From assembly GCA_947646735.1 (NCBI GenBank), contig CANTFK010000096.1, forward strand, positions 1 to 64,000: 64,000 nt of DNA, read 5' to 3'. This DNA comes from Peronospora farinosa (lineage: Eukaryota > Oomycota > Peronosporomycetes > Peronosporales > Peronosporaceae). Of this stretch, positions 52,897 through 63,184 are shown piece after piece. Position numbers and translations under genes: made by a program. Under the pieces are notes generated by a model that was not told where the DNA came from, made no database searches, and was given only the letters and a program-made list of their open reading frames with translations. Each line of letters begins with the position of its first letter. Positions within the stretch are counted from its first letter, which is position 1.

Positions 52897-55509
52897 ATGT
52901 CATTCGACCCTTTTTACGACTTGTCAATCATGACATCGACACTTCTCGGGACGACCTTAGTGCCGCTATGTACGTGCTCTCCAGGCTCTTCTGGACGCGA
53001 CCTTCAGCTCCACAATGAAGGCATTGACATTCTACAAGGACCAAAACTTTTGACGCGAAAAGTAGCGCTCGTTGGCATTTTATACGTCCCAGACGCTCAA
53101 GACGGTGGATCAAGCGCAGATTCCGATCGCGGCCTGTTTCTAAGCCCCAATGTCGCTCTTTCTGTGGCTAAACAAAATACGAGCTTGTTGCTGTTAGTAT
53201 TACGTGGTGTTTCGCTAATCGATGAGCCGTTCTGGGGTTCGCTGCTGTTCGTGCTGAGCTCACACGTGGTCGTGGCCAAGGCTGGACCCATTACCACCGC
53301 TAGTTTTCAGACGGCGCTGCCATTTCTAGCGGACTTTGCACGAGTTCAAGTGACTGAAATGACAAACGATGAAGAAAAGAATGCGACGCTGCTGAAGGAG
53401 CTGGCGCCTCACGTCACATGGGGCGCGGTGGATCTCAAACTCAAGGATATGAATGGCTGCGACTCGCCGTCTGCTTACTTCGAACAACAAATGGCTGCTG
53501 GATCAACCGATGCTCAGCTATTGCTAAGTGATTTTGTGTCTGTGAGAGACTGTATCGTGCTAAAATCCAATTCTTTTCAGGGACCGGAAGACGTGCATAC
53601 GTCGCCCAAGCTATTGACTCATGTAGCTGACAGATTGGCGTGCAAATCCTTCTTTGGGCGCTATATGAACGGACCACTGCTGGTGCGACTTTGCAAACTG
53701 TTGGCACCTGCCATGGCAGCTCCAGATGGAATTTCAGTGGTATTGCAGCGTGTGGTGACGGATGTGTTTGCTGCACATTGGCAGGAACTGGTGCAGCGAG
53801 CTTTCAAAGCGTACTGCAATGTACTGCATGCGAGGTTAGCGGTGTATGAACGAGCGCCAATTACGGCAGAGTACCTTGTGGATGTTACAGAACGGAAGCT
53901 GAAGGCGAATCAGTTGAACAATCAGCATGTCGCGGCCGTGGACGCTGGACAGGGAAATCAATCGGTATTTGATGAATTTGGGAATTTGAAAAAGCAGTTG
54001 GATTCTGAAAACAATGGCGACGAAGGAGGCCGTTTCACGCCCTTGGATACCGGGCTCTTCAGCTTTTTGAAAAACAGAGCCAGTCGTGCATTTAGCAAGC
54101 AACTCTCACGAATGCCTACAAATCGTGTGAGCACATCGATTCGAGGTGGGGGCCAAACAACATCTCTAGGTGACAGTGTGAGACTTGGCGGTATTCGGAA
54201 AGACGTAGAGGCAGCAGAGGCCGAGCTCCTGGACGAAGCAATTCCAGCACAAACACCTGACCAAATGCTAGCACGATGCACGGCAAGTATCGTGCATTAC
54301 TCGGTATCAAGGGAGTACCTCAACACTCCTAGCGAGGCGATGCCTGTTAATACTGTCGTGCTGGATACAGTACATGCCGAAGGATTGGATGAAGTGAAGG
54401 CGCTACTGAAGCCATTCCTTGTGGATCTGCGTGGTCCATCACCGCCCACCCCTGAACTTGCGTGCTCACTTGACTTCCACGTAGGAAAGAAAAACTTGTT
54501 GGCGAAAATGGCTCGCGTACGAAGGCGTTTTGATCGCGCGAACGAAGTTTCATCGGCTATCTTTTGTGGCGAATTGCTACGTTATCTACACTCGGTGGTG
54601 CTCCGTAAAAATAAGACTGACACGGAAGATCAACAGCAGCAGCAACTACGAGGCCGTGCAGTTTCTTCAATTATGCTTCTCGATAAAAAGAGTGGAAATG
54701 ATCTTGTTGCTCTGACGCGAGTGCCTTTGGAGTTATTAACATACAAGAACAACTTGGAGGCAATGGTGTCTCAATATAACTTTGTCGCACGTGGTCCTCA
54801 AGCTGCAACAGTGCTCGCGGGATTTCTTTATGGACCCGTTCGCAAGCAGATTCAATACTTGACACAGCATGAGTACGGCCGCTTTTCGGCAGCTTGCAAG
54901 GAGAAGGATCAACGTATCAAGGAATTAGAGGAGGTACTAGGGAACAAGGAACGTCAGGTCCATCACATTACAAACGCGAACGCAGAATGGGGCCGTCAAG
55001 AACAGGAAGCTATTGCCGAAATCGAACATACCCACTCTGAGCAGTTGAGCTCGCTCCAAAGTGCAATTCGTAGCACAGAAGCACAGATCAAAAGTGCACT
55101 AGCTGATCAACAAGCTCTATATCAGAGCACGATGCAGGCTACGAGGCACACAATCGACACAGTGGATAAGGTAGCTGATAAGAGTCGTGTGGTGTCGGGC
55201 TACCTCGAGCGCTATGAGAAGGGCCGCGTTTTCTCATCGCGCTGGCGTCAATACTTTTATGTTCTGAAGCAAGACACGCTCGAATGTTACAAATCGAAGA
55301 GCGAGTACGAGGAACGCGGGCCTACTTTTGAGCAGTCTATTAGTATTAGCGGCTACAGTGTTGTGCGCAGCCAAACCGACGAACTCAAGATCAAACTGGT
55401 TCCACCCGAAGCAGGCCATCGAATGCTCCGCTTCCGCGCTCCTGCCAGCGTGGGCCGTGAAACATGGATGAAACGATTTACAGAGGCGACACAGATCGCA
55501 AGCAGATAA
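52897..55509 (+). CDS. Degenerate GBP-like (guanylate-binding protein) with C-terminal PH domain
   Basis: 870 residues from the ATG at 52897 (the open frame starts a little earlier at a TTG). Residues ~30-160 match the layout of a GBP/atlastin G domain, but the P-loop and DxxG motifs are not recognisable ('VALVGILYVPDAQDGGS', 'VLRGVSLIDEPFWGSLLFVL'), which suggests a pseudo-GTPase. 'DFVSVRDCIVLKS' (~210) and the long helical part that follows fit the GBP middle region. A coiled coil lies at ~660-757 and a PH domain at ~764-865 ('GYLERYEKGRVFSSRWRQYF', 'YVLKQDTLECY', 'ETWMKRFTEA'), implying membrane binding. It starts 116 bp after the hydrolase stop. GBP kinship is a pattern judgement; the PH domain is firmer. 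Confidence 0.7.
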   Translation: MSFDPFYDLSIMTSTLLGTTLVPLCTCSPGSSGRDLQLHNEGIDILQGPKLLTRKVALVGILYVPDAQDGGSSADSDRGLFLSPNVALSVAKQNTSLLLLVLRGVSLIDEPFWGSLLFVLSSHVVVAKAGPITTASFQTALPFLADFARVQVTEMTNDEEKNATLLKELAPHVTWGAVDLKLKDMNGCDSPSAYFEQQMAAGSTDAQLLLSDFVSVRDCIVLKSNSFQGPEDVHTSPKLLTHVADRLACKSFFGRYMNGPLLVRLCKLLAPAMAAPDGISVVLQRVVTDVFAAHWQELVQRAFKAYCNVLHARLAVYERAPITAEYLVDVTERKLKANQLNNQHVAAVDAGQGNQSVFDEFGNLKKQLDSENNGDEGGRFTPLDTGLFSFLKNRASRAFSKQLSRMPTNRVSTSIRGGGQTTSLGDSVRLGGIRKDVEAAEAELLDEAIPAQTPDQMLARCTASIVHYSVSREYLNTPSEAMPVNTVVLDTVHAEGLDEVKALLKPFLVDLRGPSPPTPELACSLDFHVGKKNLLAKMARVRRRFDRANEVSSAIFCGELLRYLHSVVLRKNKTDTEDQQQQQLRGRAVSSIMLLDKKSGNDLVALTRVPLELLTYKNNLEAMVSQYNFVARGPQAATVLAGFLYGPVRKQIQYLTQHEYGRFSAACKEKDQRIKELEEVLGNKERQVHHITNANAEWGRQEQEAIAEIEHTHSEQLSSLQSAIRSTEAQIKSALADQQALYQSTMQATRHTIDTVDKVADKSRVVSGYLERYEKGRVFSSRWRQYFYVLKQDTLECYKSKSEYEERGPTFEQSISISGYSVVRSQTDELKIKLVPPEAGHRMLRFRAPASVGRETWMKRFTEATQIASR

Positions 55510-56236
55510 CACCCTTGTGCCGTCTCATTTCAAAGGTGAGAGTCTGTTCGTGCAAACAAACGCAGATTGTGTTATGCGTTAGTGATCATCTCCTCACATC
55601 AGCCCTAGTGGCTTGTCAAGCGAAGAAAGTCTTCTGCCTTGAAATGAAAAGCGCAAGCGCACAGGTCCTTCAAAGAGCCCAAGAGCTTACGCAAAGCGAA
55701 ATTCAAATGTTAGCTGGAAAACGCAGCATTCTATTCCATGTTCGTCTTGCCACCTGTCAAACCAAGCAAAGGCAGGAAGTGTGGACAATAGATCAACCGC
55801 TTTCGTTTTAACATCAGGAAATAATTTCGGACAGGCATCGCAGTCACTGTTTTTCAGTATCGCCAAGTTCCTGAATGACGTGGAATATGTAGTCGATGTT
55901 GTTCTGTCCTAGGTCGTAGCAGCTCGGCAGACATTTTGCATAAACGCGGCAGTGTCATAATACGGTGCTCCGAAGACACTCCGCTTCAATTCGGAAGGTA
56001 TTTTGCTACAATGATGAGACACCTTAATTGTTGTGACAACATTTGGGCAGCAAAAGCGACTTCATTTTTATTCTTGCGTCCTATGTGACAAGAGTTAAGA
56101 TGACGCCTGTGCTACAAAGTAAAGAAAAAGAATACAATGGTAACGACTGGTGAGCGCTCAATGGATCTTTCTTGACGCAGCCAACTTCTACACGCGAACA
56201 AAGCTCCATGGTCCTGTGCTTAGACACTGTTGTTCT
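55510..56236. other. Convergent 3' intergenic region
   Basis: Between the stops of the GBP/PH gene (plus) and CDC50 (minus). A 115-codon ORF overlapping the end of the GBP gene has no recognisable content. Confidence 0.5.
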
Positions 56237-57654
56237 TTAGTGGTTGTTCTTCCAGACCAAGTACCGCGTGTCGCCCAGCTTACGCGGACTGAGTTTGTGC
56301 TTGGCAAAAAACAAGATGGCCAGCACCATGCAGAGCGCACCCACGATGATGTACGCGATGCCAAGGAACGGATTTCGGCCACCAAACCATGATGTGGTAG
56401 AGATCACGATCGACTTCTTGCCCTCGAATGTGCTTACCACAAAATCTAATATGACAATACACAAGTATCAAAGTTAGCGTCTGCTCGCCACATTCCCAAA
56501 TGTACAAAGATGACACGCCAAACTTACTGCTAGAAACGAGGAACTCGAGCTTCGTGCCCGCCGCCAAATCTGTGTCAATACGGCCATATAGTTTGCGGAA
56601 ACTAGGCAGTCCAGCCGTGCGCATCCAGACGATAAAGTGCTCGTCTTGGACACCGTAAGCAGGTGCGTTTGTCGTCCATGCCGTCTTGTTGGCAATAGGT
56701 TCCTGGCCCTTGTACATGGGAATGATGTAGCGGTAGCGGGGGTTCTGCCAAAGCATCATCGTGTTGTCTGCGTCCGCAAGCTCGTCCAAGTTGATATTTT
56801 TGAATTTGGTCTCAACATCCGATTTCCAGGCGATGCCTGTTTGATCCACAAGATTCACAAGTGTCTTGCCTTGATACGTATCGTTCTGGTAGTACGTCTC
56901 GCCACCAGTTACAAGCTTGTTCACCCAATAAATGTCGTTAAACAAACTGTTGACAATCAATCCACAAGGCATCAGCGTGTAGTCCGTCTTATTGTCACCA
57001 ATTGGCTTTACTGCCGTTGAGTTGTACTTGAAAATACCCGTCCCAGACTTCACCATCGGTGAGCAGTCACTGGTACTGGCCATTGCATCTCCACGAAGCT
57101 GAGCATCACTGCGACTCTGGACGTAACGACGGTGATTCTGGTAGAAATTATCCAGCTGGTAATACAAGTACACGGGTGCTTTCATGTCTTTTTCAATATC
57201 AAATGTAATTCTGCAGCCATGTTTCTTCACATCAAATGTATCGCCTTCATCCACTTCACTTAAGTAACAGCCACTGCCAATGTTTACAATGTTGGATGAA
57301 GATGTCATTGCGTTTCCATCATATTGAATAGAGTATTCCACGACCTGTAATAATAAAGAACAACAATAATAAACCCTCTACGTATCAAACAATCCTGTCA
57401 ACAATCCATAGAGAATAAAAATCACATACATTGTCCGACTCCGTGTGTAGTACGACCCCAATGGGGATAAAGATGAGGCCAACGATAGCAAAGGTACCAA
57501 TGACCCAATTGGGTGTCAAGATTGGTTGCCAGGCCTTAAGCTTCTGTTGCTTGAAGGGCGTATCTATACGTCATAATTCATACATTACAACAAGATAATA
57601 TCATTCATTATAACAGCACGTACCTTCAGGTTTTCTCGATTTCTCGTCCATCAT
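56237..57654 (-). CDS. CDC50/LEM3 family P4-ATPase (flippase) beta subunit, four exons
   Basis: Exons 57624-57654, 57430-57563, 56528-57344 and 56237-56445 (minus strand) join in frame to 396 residues. CDC50 proteins pair with P4-ATPases, help them leave the ER and move phospholipids across Golgi and plasma membranes. Seen here: 'KQQKLKAWQPILTPNWV' before TM1 (~30-50); 'YYQLDNFYQNHRRYVQSRSD'; 'PCGLIVNSLFND'; several N-glycosylation sites; 'FIVWMRTAGLPSFRKLYGRI'; 'STTSWFGGRNPFLGIAYI' leading into TM2 near the C-terminus. All are hallmark CDC50 blocks. Length is normal for the family. It is divergent from the RRM gene, with a 417-bp shared upstream region. Confidence 0.93.
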
Positions 57655-58071
57655 GGCGAGATATCGCTTCAAATTTTACTTGCCGTGTAGTTTGATTCCT
57701 TCTCGATCGCTAAATAAGACGTATTGGGGCAGCACGAGCTTCCTACGTTCAATATTACGCTAATGAAAAGAAGGCGACGGGGGTTACGCCGTTATGGAGA
57801 TAAGAGATTGTGTGTAGTATCCCAGTCTGGCTCGAATGCTAGATGATCATTGGCAGAAAATCAGCTTCGTACCATGGCTAAGAATAGTAGCATCGTCCGT
57901 AAAGCGAGGGACTTTATTGGCATCCTGTATGTTTTTCAGCGGATTTCAACCACTTATGTGTCTTTCAACTGACATGTTTATACCCAATCATCATCATCTA
58001 AGAAGGTCCCGTGAAATTAGATGGCTACATTGATCATTTTCAGACGAACCACATAGACACTTGACGGCCAC
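57655..58071. promoter_or_regulatory. Divergent promoter region, CDC50 / RRM-RGG gene
   Basis: The only 417 bp between two opposite ATGs, so it should carry both promoters. No clear TATA box or Inr/FPR element was confidently identified. Confidence 0.4.
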
Positions 58072-58917
58072 ATGAGCTATCGCGGGGATGCCCGTCGTGG
58101 GGGCAATGACCGATACGAAGGATCTTCTTCTGGCAAATATGGTGGAGAACGAAGCCGAGAATTCTCACGTGATCAGCCACGCGAACGAGACTCGTATCGA
58201 CGCGATGGAGGACGTGGACGCAACCGTTCTGACAGAGATGTACCTCGCCGGTCAGAGCTTAACCACGACCTAGAGCGTGATGGTGACTCAAGTACATTGT
58301 CTGAACAACAAGATGAGAGTCAACCGAAGGTATCAAGTGCATGGGATCCTGCTAAAGAAGCACTGGAAGATCCTACGTGGGCTCGTATCTACATTTCAAA
58401 TCTGCCATCGGACGCCACGAGCGACGAGTTACAGGAAATGTTTGGTGCCATTGGTGTGGTTGCACGTGAAAAGCAAAAGCGCGGGTACAAGGATCAATGG
58501 CCTTTTAAGATCAAGATCTATACGGATACAGACGGTCAGCCAAAGGGTGACGCCGTGCTCACGTTCGAAGATGCAAACGCGGCGCGGACGGCGCCAGAGT
58601 TTTTTAATGGTAATATTGCTACAATTCTCAAGTGTGTATAAAGGTGTTAAAGACTGATTGAAGACTGCTACTACACAGGTGCAGAGATCCGTGGCAAGAC
58701 TATCAAAGTAGAGCTTGCTGGTAAACCGGAACCTCCTGTAGGTGGTTGGCATGGTGGCGGTGGCGGCGGTGGTGGTCGTCGTGGTGGTGGTGGTGGACGT
58801 TTTGGAGGAGGAGATAAATACGGCGGAGGTGGCTATAGTCGATATGGAGGTGGAGGAGGTGGTGGTGGTGACCGTGACTTCCGTGACCGATCGGATCGTC
58901 GTTCACGTCCGTACTGA
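58072..58917 (+). CDS. RRM and RGG-rich RNA-binding protein, FUS/TAF15 (FET)-like
   Basis: Two exons (58072-58609, 58679-58917) separated by a 69-nt GT-AG intron give 258 residues. The N-terminus (~1-85) is rich in Arg, Gly, Ser and Asp. An RRM spans ~100-185 with RNP2 'RIYISNLP' and an atypical RNP1 'GDAVLTFED', together with 'IGVVAREKQKRGYKDQWPFK', the long-loop arrangement seen in FUS/EWS/TAF15 RRMs. The intron splits the RRM after 'PEFFNG'. The C-terminus is a Gly-rich RGG/GGYG tail ending 'RSDRRSRPY', a PY-NLS-like end as in FUS. Likely nuclear, in transcription or splicing. Lies 184 bp upstream of the PI4K gene on the same strand. Confidence 0.9.
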
Positions 58918-59101
58918 AAAGACAACAGCATTTGTTGATTTCGTACCTCTAGTCTACACCCCAGCAGCTGGGCGTCTGATAACGTCGTCTACTGTACATC
59001 CGATTTGAATTAAACATTTCATCCAATCAGATACCAGAAGCTCAACTCAGTCTTCTTCCTTCACATTTAGATACTCTTGACGACCTCAGGGCGTGTGTGT
59101 C

Positions 59102-62100
59102 ATGGGCTTATTCAACTTGCTTGCGCTCTCTATTGAGACGTCAGTACTAAGTTGGTACATACTAACTCCATTGCTATCTACTGGTGGGTCTATTGTCCTA
59201 ATACAAGACCTACGATCCGTACTAGAGTTCCGTCAATCATTAGCACTCCAAGCTCTCCTGTCTTTATTCCGTCTGCACTTGTTTGTGTACATTCGTCGTC
59301 GCAATAAGCGTGTACCATCTACACGATGTTTTGTTTTTGTTGTATCACTTGTAGAAGTGATCATATGTGCTCTTGGTTCATTGCAGCCACTGTTGTATAT
59401 GGACGGGAAAGAGATTGATACATTTTCTAAGTTTCGTCAAGTCCATTGGGGCGACTTTTATGTCGCTGTACTGGGCGTTATGGCTATTATCAGTACGCTG
59501 TTGCAACTTGGCTACATTTTACAACTTAATAAAAGTCGGGGACGTTTATTTGACGATAAATTACTTCGAAATGTAATGGGTGAAACACCACGTGCGAAAT
59601 GGAGGTCCAAGTGGGCCACACTTGGTAAACAATTTGCGGGACGACGTAAACAAAAAGACTTGACATTTCAAGCTATTGTGAAGCTTTATGCTCATCAAGA
59701 AGGAGCTGTGGATCGATTAATTGTGTCGTCAGAGCAAGATGAAGATGAGTTTGAATTTTATCTACCACAATTATGCAGCTTTCTCTTGCTCGGAGCATTT
59801 ACAAGATCGCCACAATTGTGTGCATTATTACTGAGAAAATGCAGTGTGTAAGTGATTGTTGTTATTGTATAAGCAAGGTAAAGGAGAGCACTACTAATGT
59901 TGTAGTGTTTGATACATGACAGATCTCATGTGTTTGCACACAAAATGTTATGGTACTTGCAGTCCTATTGTCTGCATAGTCCAGCTTACGTCACGGAAGC
60001 TGATGTGCAGCGTGTCCAGATGCTGATTGATGATGTATCAGAGAGTGGCGCAGCACCAGCGATGGCAGTTGCTTGTCCTTCCAGTCCAGCTAATTTGGAG
60101 CATCGGCAGTGCCGTACAGACCGCGGGCTGGGAGGGTCTGCGAGTGCACAAGAAGTCGAAGCATTGCTGCCGGGATCCCAGGATGACCACTACGCTACTT
60201 TCCAGGAAAAGAACGATCTTGAGCAAGGGCTGATGAGCGCTGCCGCCCCTAGAATGCCTGTTGCATCTGGTGGTGTTGTGCCTTTTAATCATGAGACTGC
60301 TTTTTTGGGATCGTTGGCGAATCTGTCATCAAATTTGCGTGCTGTGGCGTACGACCGTCGCAACGACATGGTACGTTATGATCTGCTACATTGATAAGCT
60401 TTCGGCCAGTAAACTTTTGCTAAATTGCTCTTGTGCTTTGATGCTTCAGCTTCGTGTCTGGCTACAAGACCTGGAAGCTCAGTACTTGCCGAGCAACTCG
60501 CTGTACCTCCCTGTCGGCAATTCCTACCACCGACTTAAGCACATTCATGTCGATGAAAGTTTTACGTTCTCAACGAGGGAGCGTGTTCCATTTCTTCTGT
60601 GTGCCGAGGTTGTGGACTACCCGTCTCCGCAACAAGAGCTTGTAGCTCGGGACAAACGTCCCAGCAGCGTGTTTAATGGCCGACGCTTTACCCTCAGCCT
60701 TTGGGATGCTACTACAACTCATGACTCGACGACAGTTTCCGCATCTGCGGACCGTACACCATTGATATCCCCGGAAGCTGCCAAACTTGGATTCTGGAGC
60801 GAATCACGCACACCTAGCAGCCCAACTAGACTTCGGTCATTTTCACACCACATTTCGAGCAAAATGGCACAACCGTCGGAACTGCTGCACGGACTGCTTG
60901 ACTCCCTTGTCGGTAAGAACTCTAATGAGAAGAACTATGACCCAAAGAGTGAGGCATTGTTGAGCAAGGCGAGAGGCGAGGATTATGATGAGGACGCTCC
61001 TAGTCGCTTTCACGATTTGCCGGAGAGAAGTCAAAGCCAGCCATTTTTCAAGAGCTCGCGTGTGATCTCAAAGGGAAGTCTCAACGTTGACACGAGCACA
61101 CAGGGACTTCGGCCGACGCTCTCGGCCCAGACGGTGCCTCCATCGATCCTACCTGTTGCTACAGACATTGATGATAGCGATGCTGTGAGCAATGTCAGCG
61201 GGCCGTGGTCACCAAAGTCAGATACAGTGCTGTCGGAAAGCTCGCCACACCATCTCGCGCGGTTCGATAGTACAGATCGATTCTTGCTGGACCTATCTGA
61301 GCGCGACTCAAAGCTCGAGGAAGACGAAAAAGCTGAGAGCAGTGATCCGTCTTCTAAAACACGGCATCACGCTGCATCAAGTGATCCACCCTACGTCATA
61401 TTTAAAGAGCGTTGGGCGGATAAAGAACGCCGAATTCAAGCCACGTCGCCGTATGGACACCTTCCCGGCTGGCGGTTGCTGCCTGTGATTGTTAAAAGCG
61501 ACGATGACCTACGTCAGGAGCAGTTTGCCTTACAACTAATCCATCAGTTTGCAAAGATGTTTGCAGAATTTAAGGTACCTGTCTTCATCCGACCGTACGA
61601 TGTGATCGCCATTTCAGCTACTTCGGGTCTTGTAGAGGCAATCTCTGATACTATCTCAATTGACTCGCTGAAACGCAACGACCGCGAATTTACGACGCTG
61701 TTGGACTTCTTCACGAGGCATTTTGGTGACCCCAGTACGCCTGAATTTCATCGAGCCCGATCGAATTTTGTGAGCAGCATGGCTGGTTACGCGATCGTGT
61801 GCTATCTACTTCAGGTGAAAGACCGCCACAACGGCAACATTCTGCTGGACGCGGAGGGCCACATTATCCATATTGATTTTGGCTTTATTCTGGCAAACAA
61901 CCCAGGCAATATGGACTTCGAGCAGGCACCTTTTAAGCTAACGGCTGATTTTGTAGAGCTCATGGGTGGTCCACGTTCTGCCCACTTTCGCCGGTTCCGG
62001 TCTCTCTGTGTCCGATCGTTTCTTGTTGCACGGAAGTATCGCCACCGGTTTGTATTACTTGTGGAGATGATGTTGCACGGCAACGAGCACCTCCCCTGTT

Positions 62101-62270
62101 TTGCCGGAGACCCGAAGGGCACAGTTGAGCGCCTCGCCGCTCGTTTTCAGCCAGACTTGGGCATCAACTCTTGCGAGGACTTTGTGCACGAGCTCATTGA
62201 TGCTTCATTAGATAACTGGCGCACTCGCTGGTACGACAAGTACCAGCGCTGGATTGTCGGTGTCTTCTAA
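59102..62270 (+). CDS. Phosphatidylinositol 4-kinase (PI4K type III) with N-terminal membrane region
   Basis: Exons 59102-59847, 59923-60370 and 60450-62270 give 1004 residues. It starts at the ATG at 59102. The C-terminal ~270 residues are a PI3/4-kinase catalytic domain: 'LPVIVKSDDDLRQEQFALQL' (ATP lysine), 'VKDRHNGNILLD' (catalytic loop, Asp856) and 'IHIDFGFIL' (Asp874). 'SPYGHLPGWRLLPVI' and the C-terminal tail resemble PI4KB. Residues ~185-275 look like the helical lipid-kinase-unique region. Unusually, residues ~2-142 contain about four hydrophobic helices (near 2-33, 46-64, 76-99, 118-142), absent from animal and yeast PI4KB. A Ser-rich linker lies at ~480-720. It makes PI4P on Golgi or endosomal membranes; here it is probably an integral membrane protein. 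Confidence 0.88.
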
Positions 62271-62558
62271 GCAAGTGGCGGTGATGATAAGGAGATTATG
62301 AAGCGGGTGTTTGTTCACTATCCAAATCCGCTCAAGAAAGAACAAGAAAACATGAACTCCTGTAGGAGTTAGACGAAACATGCGCAATTATAAGCCCAGC
62401 AACAGGCACCTCCAATTTAGACCACTTTGTAAACGACGCGTCGATTGCTGTCGCTCGTCAGGGCCCTCGTGTAATTTTTTGCCATTGCACCTAACGTCAC
62501 GGACTCCAGTCAACCAGAGACGATCAAGGCCACCAGACTGAAGTTATTTATTACCAGA
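62271..62558. other. Intergenic downstream of the PI4K gene
   Basis: Contains the PI4K 3' end. No other unit is recognised. Confidence 0.4.
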
Positions 62559-62785
62559 ATGGATGACCGCCCAAGGAGAAAGCTGCAGCCACGATTCAGC
62601 GGAACTTTTCCAGGTCTCACCACTTGTGCTACGGCTGAAACGCTTGAGAACCGTCGCAAAAGCTTTCAAGGTTAGTGTCTACTTATGTGAGCCATCCTGG
62701 AGCAGGCACAGCGATTACTTTATTTAATGCTTGAGTGCTTGCAGGACCTAAGACTGACGCTATGCACAGAATGGTGCTTGCCTGA
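62559..62785 (+). CDS. Possible small spliced gene, 50 aa
   Basis: An ATG at 62559 opens a 112-nt exon ending in a good donor (GTTAGTG at 62671). A 74-nt intron ends TTGCAG at 62744, and exon 2 (62745-62785) continues in frame to a stop. The product is basic ('MDDRPRRKLQPRFSG', 'FQGPKTDAMHRMV') with no known domain. Support is only the intron-like signals and the in-frame join; it could also be a 5' leader or chance. Confidence 0.3.
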
Positions 62786-63184
62786 AAGCAACGCGACCAA
62801 GTTGTTCACCACCACAAAATTCCGAACTGTCGGATAATGCTCTGTTAAACAAACGTGAGGTATCTTGCATGCATTCGCCGCATATACAGATCAGATAGTA
62901 CTGACACTTCTACTATTGAAACAGCAAAACGGGTATCGTGAAGTGAAAAAAGCAGACTTAACTCACGGGTGGCAATCAGGATGCAAAAAGTCATCAAGAC
63001 GACGTTCATCTAGTCAATCAGACAACTCCTGCTTACGTTCCGCTTGTCTCGAACTCCACTGTTTTCTACGACTACGCTTCGAAGTGCTTTGACCCCATCT
63101 CACAACAGTTTTGATAAACTCACGGGTCAGTACTGCCCACGACTCCCAAAGGATACAACTTGCCACCGTTGAAAGTGCATCGGC
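62786..63184. other. Intergenic, 3' side of the Vps39-like gene
   Basis: No further gene recognised. A 75-codon ORF at 62865-63092 lacks any motif. Confidence 0.45.
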
